Source of the DNA: Desulfobacterales bacterium HSG17
Lineage (GTDB): Bacteria; Desulfobacterota; Desulfobacteria; Desulfobacterales; Desulfococcaceae
Assembly: GCA_030377945.1 (NCBI GenBank)
Contig: JAUCGD010000188.1
Coordinates: forward strand, 1-6,410
DNA: 6,410 nucleotides
Direction of reading: 5' to 3'
Shown here: piece by piece, positions 1-6,410 of the stretch
Layout: each line of letters opens with the position of its first letter
Numbering within the stretch: the first letter of the stretch is position 1
The notes under the pieces: model-generated
Database searches by the model: none
The model's input: only the letters and a program-made list of their open reading frames with translations
What the model was told of the DNA's origin: nothing
Translations under genes and position numbers: made by a program

Positions 1-2759
1 ATGGATATGCTTTTGCTGGTTCTGACTCCATACTGCTGAATGGGAAAATAGTCAGTTCATCCCTGATAATTGCTACCCAGATAGAAGGCAGCGAGATAAA
101 AACAGTTGAAAGTCTTTCAAAAAATGGTTGTCTTTCTCCTGTGCAATCGGCCATGGTGGATGCGGGAATTGTACAATCTGCTTACAACATCCCTGCTGCT
201 GCCCTGATACTGACAGACCTTCTGGAGAGGGTTTCAGAGCCTTCAAAAGATGAAATAAAGGATGCCATATCTGCCATCTTTATCAGAGACAGCGGTTATG
301 AACAGTTTTACAATGCTGTGGCTCTTGCTTTGAAAAGAAAAAAAGAACCAGAGTATAAAAACACACTTCCTCCGGAATTCAGGGAGGATCTTAAATTTGT
401 TGGTAAGGTCAAACGTAAAGTGGATGGCGCAAAACTGGTGAGAGGTGAAAGACTCTTTGTGGAGGACAAAAGAGAAGAGGGTTCTGCTGTGTTAAAGATG
501 CTCAGAAGCCCACATGCCAGTGCTTATATAAAAAATATTGATATTGCAGAAGCTTTAATGATTCCAGGGGTTGTCACTATCCTTACACATAAAAATACTC
601 CAGATGTCTGGTATACCCAGGCAGGACAGGGTTTTCCAGAGCCATCTCCCTATGACAGGAGGCTTTTTGGCGAAAAGGTGAATCATGTTGGAGACAGGGT
701 TGCAGCAGTAGTGGCAGATAATGATGAAATTGCCGACCTTGCACTTGCAAAGATTAAAGTTGAGTATGAAATCCTTGAACACATTATGACCATTGATGAG
801 GCTCAGGCGCCCGATGCGCCTCTCATCCATAACGGAGAGATAATCTATGAAGCCGGAGCTCCCGATGATTTGGCAGAGCAAAATCAGGAGTTTGATCCCA
901 GAGACGGAAAAATAGTTTATCAGTTTCCCATTGGAGGAGATCCTAAAAAAAATATTGCAGCCAGTGTTTCAGGTGGTATAGGTGATGTGGAAAAGGGATT
1001 TGCCACTGCAGATGTCATAATTGAACGGGAATATCAGCCAGAAAGCCACATACAGTGCACGCCTTTAGAAAAACACACTGTCTATACAAAGATGGATGGT
1101 GACAGGCTTATCATGCATTGTTCCACCCAGGTGCCTTTCCATGTAAGAAGGATCACAGCTTCTATTCTGGGAATCAGTGAAAATAAAATCAGGGTTATAA
1201 AAGAGCGAGTGGGCGGTGGCTATGGCTCAAAACAGGATATTCTTTTAGAAGAAGTGTGTGCCTTTGCCACATATTCAACCGGAAGGGCTGTTTTTCATCA
1301 ATACTCACGAAAAGAGGAGTTTGAATCCTGCAGTACCCGAAAACCCATGAAAATAAGGGTAAAGCTGGGTGCCAAAAAAGATGGGAAACTGACTGCTGTC
1401 TACATGGATGTAAAGGCTAATGCAGGCCCCTACGGTGCCCATGCCCTTACCGTTCCCATGAACGCCTGTTCCAAATCTTTGCCGCTTTTTTTGTGTGATA
1501 ATTTTGGTTTTGATGTGTCTGTCTATTACTCCAACGCATCACCTACCGGTGCCTATCAAGGTTATGGAGCGCCAAAAGGCTCATATGCCATGCAGATGGC
1601 AGCAGCAGAGCTTGCTGAAAAATTGAATATGGATCCTATGGATTTTCTGGAGCTTAATCGTGTACACGAGGGTTCCATGCTTGAAATATTAAAGTGTCTT
1701 GGTGAAGGCCGGGAAGGTGTTGCTGCTCCTGCTAAAAGCTGTGGTCTGGGACCTGCCTTAAAAGAGGGTGCTGCCATGATCCAGTGGGGTAGCAAAGAGG
1801 TTTCAAGTGATCCAGATGTTAAGATTGGTAAAGGAGTTGTTATTATCCAGCAGGGGTCAGGCCTTCCCGGACTGGACCAGTCCAATGCCATGATAAAAAT
1901 GCTGGGTGATGGTACATTTATGCTTTTTTCAGGAGGAGCTGACCTTGGTACGGGTCTTGATACAGTATGCGTTAAAATGGCGTCCGAGACCCTTTTGACT
2001 GAAATGGAAAATGTATCCATCCTTTCAGGGGATACTGACAATACTCCGTTTGATACAGGTGCCTATGCCTCCAGCGGCACCTATTTTTCTGGAAGTGCAG
2101 CACTTCTGGCGGCACAGGATATGAAAACAAAGATTCTTGAAGCTGCCTCAAAAATTCTGGATGAACCAGTTGAAAATCTTGGCATCCAATATCCTGGTAA
2201 GGTTGTAGGAAATAAAGGTGAGCTGAGCTATGAAAAACTTGCATGGCACACCCAGGCTGGAGAAGGCCAGGGACAGCTCATGGGTCTGGGTCACTTTACA
2301 ACCGACAAAGCCGCTTTCCCATATGGAGCACATTTTGCCCAGGTTGCTGTAAATAAAAGAACCGGTGCGATTAAGATTCAAAAATATTATGCCTTGCAGG
2401 ATGCAGGGATGCCCATAAATCCTGAACTGGCCCAGGGCCAGATATTTGGTGGTGTACTAAAATCCATCGGGCATACGCTGTATGAAGGATTGGTCTATGA
2501 CAGCCATGGACGTGCTCTGAATACAGACTTAAGAAGTTATGGTGTCCCCATGATAGGAGATGTTCCAGAGGATTTTCAGGTTAAACTTATTTTTACTGAT
2601 GATCCTTACGGCCCCTACGGTGCAAAATCAATATCTGAAATTGCAACTAACGGGGCAGCTCCGGTTATTGCCAATGCCATACATGATGCCGTTGGAATAT
2701 GGATGAGAAAATGGCCATTTACACCTGAAACTGTCTTGCGGGAATTAGGCAGGATATGA
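1..2759 (+). CDS. xdhD: XdhD/YgfN-type molybdenum hydroxylase (probable hypoxanthine oxidase / selenate-reductase-like Mo subunit), 5' truncated
   Basis: Cytoplasmic molybdopterin enzyme of the xanthine dehydrogenase/aldehyde oxidase family, thought to hydroxylate purine-like substrates. The frame is open from base 3 (918 residues seen; residue numbers count from base 3). With about 39 residues missing, the length fits E. coli XdhD (about 956). Residues 1-105 are a two-part ferredoxin-like region that lacks every [2Fe-2S] cysteine. Residues about 125-250 are the first Mo-domain lobe (LRSPHA, then HVGDRVAAVVA). The cofactor-binding part follows, with GGGYGSKQ at 404-411, GAYQGYGAPKG at 516-526, GGADLGTGLDT near 644-654, and GPYGAKSISE ending in the presumed catalytic Glu at 879. 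Near-identical phrases recalled from E. coli XdhD (FAGSD, GAYQGYGAPKG, KSISEI, NGAAP, IHDA) favour this subfamily over XdhA or Mop. No FAD domain is fused, so separate partners (YgfM/YgfK in E. coli) are expected outside the window. A GTG at 141 is an internal codon, not the start. The substrate is uncertain. Confidence 0.9.
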   Translation, partial: GYAFAGSDSILLNGKIVSSSLIIATQIEGSEIKTVESLSKNGCLSPVQSAMVDAGIVQSAYNIPAAALILTDLLERVSEPSKDEIKDAISAIFIRDSGYEQFYNAVALALKRKKEPEYKNTLPPEFREDLKFVGKVKRKVDGAKLVRGERLFVEDKREEGSAVLKMLRSPHASAYIKNIDIAEALMIPGVVTILTHKNTPDVWYTQAGQGFPEPSPYDRRLFGEKVNHVGDRVAAVVADNDEIADLALAKIKVEYEILEHIMTIDEAQAPDAPLIHNGEIIYEAGAPDDLAEQNQEFDPRDGKIVYQFPIGGDPKKNIAASVSGGIGDVEKGFATADVIIEREYQPESHIQCTPLEKHTVYTKMDGDRLIMHCSTQVPFHVRRITASILGISENKIRVIKERVGGGYGSKQDILLEEVCAFATYSTGRAVFHQYSRKEEFESCSTRKPMKIRVKLGAKKDGKLTAVYMDVKANAGPYGAHALTVPMNACSKSLPLFLCDNFGFDVSVYYSNASPTGAYQGYGAPKGSYAMQMAAAELAEKLNMDPMDFLELNRVHEGSMLEILKCLGEGREGVAAPAKSCGLGPALKEGAAMIQWGSKEVSSDPDVKIGKGVVIIQQGSGLPGLDQSNAMIKMLGDGTFMLFSGGADLGTGLDTVCVKMASETLLTEMENVSILSGDTDNTPFDTGAYASSGTYFSGSAALLAAQDMKTKILEAASKILDEPVENLGIQYPGKVVGNKGELSYEKLAWHTQAGEGQGQLMGLGHFTTDKAAFPYGAHFAQVAVNKRTGAIKIQKYYALQDAGMPINPELAQGQIFGGVLKSIGHTLYEGLVYDSHGRALNTDLRSYGVPMIGDVPEDFQVKLIFTDDPYGPYGAKSISEIATNGAAPVIANAIHDAVGIWMRKWPFTPETVLRELGRI

Positions 2760-2832
2760 TAGATCATTGCTCTGAAACTATTAATCAGGCTTACATGTCT
2801 GCAATATGTTATGGGAGTTTAAAATTTTATTG

Positions 2833-2852
2833 ACACAGCAATACAATTGTGT
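2833..2852. repeat. Small inverted repeat, possible operator
   Basis: ACACA at 2833-2837 pairs with TGTGT at 2848-2852. Inside it, overlapping the right arm, is the perfect 8-base palindrome ACAATTGT at 2843-2850. The dyad overlaps the TTGACA hexamer, a placement a repressor or activator site could have. It matches no regulator consensus that I recognise, and palindromes this short arise by chance in AT-rich DNA. Confidence 0.25.
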
Positions 2853-2879
2853 TTCGGTGTTTTTGTAATAATTCAAAAT

Positions 2880-2885
2880 AGAGGA
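2880..2885 (+). promoter_or_regulatory. Ribosome binding site of the ABC ATPase gene
   Basis: AGAGGA lies 9 bases before the ATG at 2895. It supports that start over the in-frame ATG at 2931 (residue 13), which has no purine-rich site in front of it. Confidence 0.7.
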
Positions 2886-2894
2886 TTGTATTAA

Positions 2895-4463
2895 ATGGAT
2901 GACATTGATTTAGAAACAGATAACAGCACCATGACAAGTGCGCCTCTTCGGCTTGAGCTGCGTGATATGACTAAAATTTATCCTTCTGTCATTGCAAATG
3001 ACTCCATTGATTTAACAGTCGCTCCCGGTGAAATTCATGCTGTTCTCGGTGAAAATGGTGCAGGCAAGAGCACATTGATGAAAGCCATCTACGGTGTTGT
3101 AAAACCAGACAGAGGAGAGATCCTGTGGGAAGGGAAAAAAATTGATATACTTAATCCTGCCCATGCAAGAAAACTTGGTATAGGCATGGTATTTCAACAC
3201 TTCTCTCTGTTTGAAACCCTGACAGTTGTCGAAAACATTGCTCTTGCCATGGACAGTAAAACCGACATGGCAAAGCTTTCTGACACAATTGTCGAAGTAT
3301 CTGAAAAATATGGACTACCCCTTGATCCTAAGCGCCTGGTACACTCTCTGCCTGTAGGCCTGAGACAGCGTGTAGAGATTGTCAGATGTTTAATTCAAAA
3401 ACCCAAACTCTTGATTATGGATGAACCCACCTCTGTGCTAACCCCCCAGGCTGTAAGAACAATGTTTAAAACTTTAAGGAAATTGTCACAGGAGGGATGC
3501 AGTATCCTCTATATCAGCCATAAATTAGATGAAATTAAGGAGCTCTGCCATAAGGCAACTATTATAAGGGGTGGCAAAGTTACAGGGTATGCGCTTCCCT
3601 CTAAGGAAACTCCATCCAGTTTAGCAAGGATGATGATCGGCAAAGAACTTCCGGTCTGTTCCCAGGACAATCCCGAGCTCAATGGTGAGAAATGTCTTGA
3701 GGTCACTAATGTAAGTAAAACTAAATCAGACCAGTTTGGAACTAATTTAAATAATATAAGTTTTTTTGTACGCTCCGGAGAAATTCTGGGAATTGCCGGG
3801 ATTTCCGGTAATGGGCAGAGAGAGTTAGTCAATGCCATTGTGGGAGAGTGGTTAACCAGAAAACCTGAAGATGTTCTTATAGGAGGTAAAGCCGTGGGTC
3901 ATCTGGATCCCGGAATGAGAAGAAGCATGGGGCTTGGCTTTGTTCCGGAAGACAGAATTGGAAGAGGGGCTGTTCCAGGGATGAATCTGATGTATAATTA
4001 TCTTCTGACCACTCACAGGCACGATCTTGTTAAAACAGGACTGATCTGTTTTGAGAAAACTGCCAGATATTCAAAAGAGTGTATCACTTCATTTGATGTT
4101 AAATGTGGTGGGGTAGATGATCAGATAACCAGTCTTTCAGGCGGCAACGTCCAGAAATTTATTACAGGGCGTGAAATTCTCCAGAAGCCGGAATTGATTG
4201 TGGCCTCCCAACCCACCTGGGGTGTTGATGTTGGCGCTGCCAATATTATCAGGCAGTCTATTATTGATTTAAGGAATAAAGGAACTGCCGTAATGGTTAT
4301 TTCCGAAGAGCTGGACGAACTTTTTGAAATCTGCGACCGTCTGATGGTAATTGCCGAAGGACACCTCTCTCCATCTTTGAATGTCTGTGACACAACCAAA
4401 GAAGAGATCGGTATCTGGATGAGCGGCATGTTCCCTGGCGGACCTGTTGAATCGACAACATAG
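2895..4463 (+). CDS. BMP/nucleoside-type ABC transporter ATPase, two fused ABC domains (YufO/NupO-like)
   Basis: The protein (522 residues) is the energy-coupling subunit of an importer for nucleosides or related purines, bound to the cytoplasmic face of the permease pair. Domain 1 is complete: Walker A GENGAGKST at 52-60, Q-loop Gln101, signature LPVGLRQRVEI at 152-162, Walker B LLIMDEP at 172-178 (Glu177 catalytic) and switch His209. Domain 2 (about 268-500) has a degenerate Walker A (GISGNGQRE, 302-310, no Lys-Ser/Thr), an intact LSGGN signature at 414-418, ASQP (437-440) in place of the Walker B DEP, and Glu471 next to the position expected for the switch His. This asymmetry, the VPEDR motif (350-354) and the length of about 510-520 residues are typical of the sugar and BMP-type double ATPases (COG3845 type). 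The first 17 residues form a short acidic extension. The next gene follows after 14 bases. The ATPase cannot specify the substrate; nucleoside uptake is inferred from the family, whose characterised members include guanosine importers, and from the neighbours. Confidence 0.92.
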   Translation: MDDIDLETDNSTMTSAPLRLELRDMTKIYPSVIANDSIDLTVAPGEIHAVLGENGAGKSTLMKAIYGVVKPDRGEILWEGKKIDILNPAHARKLGIGMVFQHFSLFETLTVVENIALAMDSKTDMAKLSDTIVEVSEKYGLPLDPKRLVHSLPVGLRQRVEIVRCLIQKPKLLIMDEPTSVLTPQAVRTMFKTLRKLSQEGCSILYISHKLDEIKELCHKATIIRGGKVTGYALPSKETPSSLARMMIGKELPVCSQDNPELNGEKCLEVTNVSKTKSDQFGTNLNNISFFVRSGEILGIAGISGNGQRELVNAIVGEWLTRKPEDVLIGGKAVGHLDPGMRRSMGLGFVPEDRIGRGAVPGMNLMYNYLLTTHRHDLVKTGLICFEKTARYSKECITSFDVKCGGVDDQITSLSGGNVQKFITGREILQKPELIVASQPTWGVDVGAANIIRQSIIDLRNKGTAVMVISEELDELFEICDRLMVIAEGHLSPSLNVCDTTKEEIGIWMSGMFPGGPVESTT

Positions 4464-4466
4464 ATT

Positions 4467-4471
4467 AGGGG
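4467..4471 (+). promoter_or_regulatory. Ribosome binding site of permease gene 1
   Basis: AGGGG lies 6 bases before the ATG at 4478, inside the 14-base gap after the ATPase stop codon. It fixes the start and shows that the gene is translated as part of the transporter operon. Confidence 0.7.
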
Positions 4472-4477
4472 TTAACC

Positions 4478-5563
4478 ATGGTATTTAAAATAGAACCAAG
4501 ACCTGTACCATCCAAAAAGATGAGATATTTTTCACCACTGATTGCAGCATTCTTAATGCTTTTAAGCGGACTGCTTATTTTCACACTGCTCGGTAAAAAC
4601 CCTGTACTTGCTTTTCACGCTTTTTTTATTGAACCTGTTAATGATTTATATGGAGTGGGTGAACTCATTATAAAAGCTTCACCTCTTATGATTATTGGGG
4701 TGGGTCTTGCTATTGGGTTCAAGGCAAACATCTGGAATATTGGCGCCGAAGGCCAGTTGGCCATGGGTGCTATTTTTGGTGGAGGGGTTGCCCTCTATTT
4801 TAATGAGAGCACCTCTGTTTTTATTCTCCCGGCCATGTTTCTCGGCGGAATTGCAGGAGGAATGTTCTGGGCATCCATACCGGCATTTTTAAAAATTCGT
4901 TATAATGCCAACGAAATTCTGGTAAGTTTGATGCTCAATTATGTGGCTATTCTCATTTTAAGCCTTCTCATTCATGGGCCATGGAAAGACCCCCAGGGGT
5001 ATGGATTTCCTCAGTCAGTACTATTTTCAGATTCTCTTCTGCTACCCATACTCATCGAAGGGACAAGACTCCATGCCGGGGTAATACTCTCATTTGTAGC
5101 AATAGCAGTTGGATGGCTCTTTCTTTTAAGAAGTTTTGTCGGATACCAGTTACAGGTTTCCGGACTTGCTATAAATGCTGCTTCCTATGCAGGATTTAAT
5201 CATAAAAAAATGATATGGATTGGTCTTCTTGCAGGTGGCGTGTGTGCTGGAATTGCTGGTGTTTCTGAAATTGCAGGACCTATAGGACAGCTCTTACCAT
5301 CTGTTTCACCCGGTTATGGATTTGCAGCTATTATTGTGGCATATGTAGGCAGACTTCATCCGGCAGGTATCCTTTTATCAAGTCTTTTAATGGCTCTTCT
5401 TTATCTTGGCGGTGAATCCGGACAGATGAATTTAGATCTCCCTTCAGCTGTTACAGGCGTATTCCAGGGAATGCTTCTTTTCTATCTTCTTGCTGCAGAT
5501 TTTCTTATTAATTTTCGAATCAGGTTTAAATCCAACCCTACACTAAAAGGAACGAAATCATGA
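4478..5563 (+). CDS. BMP/nucleoside-type ABC transporter permease 1 (YufP/NupP-like)
   Basis: Inner-membrane permease (361 residues) of the BPD_transp_2 superfamily (COG4603 type), one of the two membrane subunits of the importer. A short basic N-terminus (Lys-rich, 1-16) precedes a hydrophobic helix at about 18-38. Further hydrophobic segments lie near 64-81, 93-108, 114-135, 148-166, 198-216, 244-262, 281-311 and 325-345, which gives roughly nine or ten helices by eye. Family marks are ANIWNIGAEGQLAMGA at 83-98, NEILVSLMLNYVA at 145-157 and GYGFAAIIVAYVGRLHPAGI at 279-298. The length is normal for this subunit. The stop codon overlaps the start of permease 2 (ATGA), indicating coupled translation and near-equal amounts of the two permeases. 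The substrate (purine nucleoside or nucleobase, possibly another BMP-class ligand) is inferred from the family and from the adjacent purine-type molybdoenzyme. Confidence 0.92.
   Translation: MVFKIEPRPVPSKKMRYFSPLIAAFLMLLSGLLIFTLLGKNPVLAFHAFFIEPVNDLYGVGELIIKASPLMIIGVGLAIGFKANIWNIGAEGQLAMGAIFGGGVALYFNESTSVFILPAMFLGGIAGGMFWASIPAFLKIRYNANEILVSLMLNYVAILILSLLIHGPWKDPQGYGFPQSVLFSDSLLLPILIEGTRLHAGVILSFVAIAVGWLFLLRSFVGYQLQVSGLAINAASYAGFNHKKMIWIGLLAGGVCAGIAGVSEIAGPIGQLLPSVSPGYGFAAIIVAYVGRLHPAGILLSSLLMALLYLGGESGQMNLDLPSAVTGVFQGMLLFYLLAADFLINFRIRFKSNPTLKGTKS
5547..5563 (+). promoter_or_regulatory. Ribosome binding site and ATGA stop-start overlap joining the two permease genes
   Basis: AAGGA at 5547-5551 lies 8 bases before the ATG at 5560. 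The ATG shares four bases with the TGA (5561-5563) that ends permease 1. This is the classic arrangement for translational coupling and decides the start of permease 2. Confidence 0.75.
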
Positions 5564-6410
5564 ATCCAGATACTTTAATGAATATTCTGATTGCTACTAT
5601 TGCAGCGGGCACTCCCCTTGTATATGCTGCATTGGGCGAGCTTATTGTTGAAAAGTCAGGAGTTTTGAACCTTGGTGTTGAAGGGATGATGCTGGTGGGA
5701 GCCATATCCGGGTTCATAGCCATGGCAAAAACCGGAAACCTTATGATAGCTGTTTCATGCGGGATGCTGGCAGGTGCACTCATGGCACTTATTTTTGCGG
5801 TACTCACACTTTCACTCATGGCCAATCAGGTGGCAAGCGGTCTTGCTTTGACAATTTTCGGAACAGGATTAAGCGCTTTTATGGGGATTGAGTACACAAG
5901 TGTTGCCCTTAAAGGTGTTCCCGAACTTCAAATCCCCATCCTCAGCCAGATTCCCATACTTGGCCGGCTTGTTTTTTCCTATGATATTCTGGTCTATCTA
6001 TCTTTATTCTTTTTAGCGGGTATTATGTGGTTTCTCTATAAAACAAGGGCAGGTCTTATTTTAAAAGCCATTGGTGAAAGCCCTAAATCAGGTCATGCCC
6101 TGGGCTTTTCTGTTATTGGTATCCGCTATCTTGCTGTCTTATTTGGCGGTGCCATGGCTGGACTTGGCGGAGTTTATCTGGCCGTTGCCTACACTCCCAT
6201 GTGGGTAGAGGGTATGGTGGCAGGACGAGGGTGGGTCGCTCTTGCCCTGGTAGTTTTTGCAACATGGCGGCCCGCAAGAGTAATGATCGGCGCCTACCTG
6301 TTTGGAGGAGTGACGATTTTACAATTTCATATCCAGGGTTTTGGGTTTGAAATTCCCTCCCAGATTCTATCAATGCTGCCCTATCTTGCAACAATTGTTG
6401 TGCTGGTATT
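5560..6410 (+). CDS. BMP/nucleoside-type ABC transporter permease 2 (YufQ/NupQ-like), 3' truncated
   Basis: Second inner-membrane permease of the importer (BPD_transp_2, COG1079 type), paired with permease 1. The frame stays open from the ATG to the last base, giving 283 complete codons. The family is usually about 300-320 residues, so only a short C-terminal tail is missing. Family marks are EKSGVLNLGVEGMMLVGA at 31-48, the loop LKAIGESPKSGHALGFSV at 168-185 (the usual cytoplasmic coupling region between permease and ATPase) and GRGWVALALVVFATWRP at 222-238. Hydrophobic segments by eye are near 8-26, 41-58, 61-84, 91-110, 141-160, 187-210, 225-235, 242-256 and 269-283. It overlaps permease 1 by four bases. 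The periplasmic BMP-family binding lipoprotein needed for function is not in the window and may lie just downstream or before xdhD. Confidence 0.92.
   Translation, partial: MNPDTLMNILIATIAAGTPLVYAALGELIVEKSGVLNLGVEGMMLVGAISGFIAMAKTGNLMIAVSCGMLAGALMALIFAVLTLSLMANQVASGLALTIFGTGLSAFMGIEYTSVALKGVPELQIPILSQIPILGRLVFSYDILVYLSLFFLAGIMWFLYKTRAGLILKAIGESPKSGHALGFSVIGIRYLAVLFGGAMAGLGGVYLAVAYTPMWVEGMVAGRGWVALALVVFATWRPARVMIGAYLFGGVTILQFHIQGFGFEIPSQILSMLPYLATIVVLV

Larger units (their letters stand above)
2760..2894 (+). promoter_or_regulatory. Intergenic gap upstream of the ABC transporter genes; possible promoter region
   Basis: This is the only sizeable non-coding stretch. It is AT-rich from about 2820 onward. 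A perfect TTGACA (-35 type) lies at 2830-2835, but no -10 hexamer sits 16 to 18 bases downstream. The nearest -10-like words are TACAAT at 2842-2847 (6 bases away) and TGTAAT at 2864-2869 (28 bases away). No GC-rich hairpin followed by a T run is seen after the xdhD stop codon, so readthrough from xdhD is possible. A separate promoter for the transporter is plausible but not shown by the sequence. Confidence 0.35.

Noticed and set aside
141..143. GTG as the start codon of the molybdoenzyme gene.
   Set aside because: The same frame is open back to base 3 and encodes recognisable ferredoxin-like sequence (GSDSILLNGK, TVESL). The GTG codes for the internal Val of the conserved PVQ motif.
1..300. 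Reading the cysteine loss as evidence of a pseudogene.
   Set aside because: The frame is intact over 918 codons, the fold-determining residues and catalytic glutamate are kept, and the same substitutions are recalled in E. coli XdhD.
945..952. Run of eight A residues as a possible programmed slippage or frameshift site.
   Set aside because: The frame stays open and conserved on both sides (PKKNIAAS), and no alternative-frame product or downstream stimulator is apparent.
1..2759. In-frame UGA selenocysteine codon in the molybdoenzyme.
   Set aside because: The only UGA in frame is the terminal stop at 2757-2759. Any selenium dependence in this family would come from a labile cofactor, which the sequence cannot show.
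2766..2805. ATTGC/GCAAT inverted repeat as a terminator after xdhD.
   Set aside because: Only five base pairs with a loop of about 30 bases, AT-rich, and no T run follows.
2760..2894. Purine-sensing riboswitch in front of the transporter genes.
   Set aside because: The guanine/adenine riboswitch core words (such as the TTTCTACC-type element) and a three-way junction fold are not visible. Other classes cannot be judged by eye, but nothing supports one.
3770..4463. Second ABC domain of the ATPase as a decayed domain.
   Set aside because: Loss of Walker A Lys and Walker B Asp/Glu in domain 2 is standard in this double-ATPase family, and the frame is intact with its LSGGN signature conserved.
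5538..6394. Reverse-strand open frames opposite permease 2.
   Set aside because: They lie entirely or almost entirely opposite a clearly conserved permease frame, have low-complexity or unfamiliar translations, and lack ribosome binding sites. The same holds for the other antisense frames in the window.

Overview
The window holds four genes on the + strand and is almost entirely coding: the 3' 96% of a molybdenum-hydroxylase gene of the XdhD (YgfN) type, then an ATPase gene and two permease genes of a BMP/nucleoside-type ABC importer, the last cut by the window end. No RNA gene, mobile element, repeat array or CRISPR is visible. Base composition is moderately AT-leaning (judged by eye, not computed), with Shine-Dalgarno sites in front of each visible start codon. 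An XdhD-type molybdoenzyme suggests an anaerobic or facultative bacterium. The style of the sequence would fit a Desulfobacteraceae-like sulfate reducer, but nothing here proves the phylum.

Region 1 to 2759: the molybdoenzyme. Its frame is open from the first base, so it starts before the window, and about 39 residues are missing. It has a ferredoxin-like N-terminal region followed by a complete molybdopterin-binding region with the catalytic glutamate. The N-terminal region aligns without gaps to normal two-cluster [2Fe-2S] domains, yet all eight ligand cysteine positions are occupied by something else. As I recall the E. coli XdhD sequence, it has the same loss, so this is probably a family trait rather than decay. 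It remains mechanistically puzzling.

Region 2760 to 2894: a 135-base gap with no gene. It holds a perfect TTGACA hexamer, a small dyad around ACAATTGT and the ribosome binding site of the next gene. No convincing terminator was seen.

Region 2895 to 6410: ATPase (two fused ABC domains), permease 1 and permease 2. They are separated by 14 bases and by a 4-base ATGA overlap, so they form one transcription unit. The substrate-binding BMP lipoprotein expected for this importer is not in the window. Read together, the layout suggests uptake of a purine nucleoside or nucleobase next to an enzyme thought to oxidise purine-like compounds. The physical link is seen; the shared substrate is inference.
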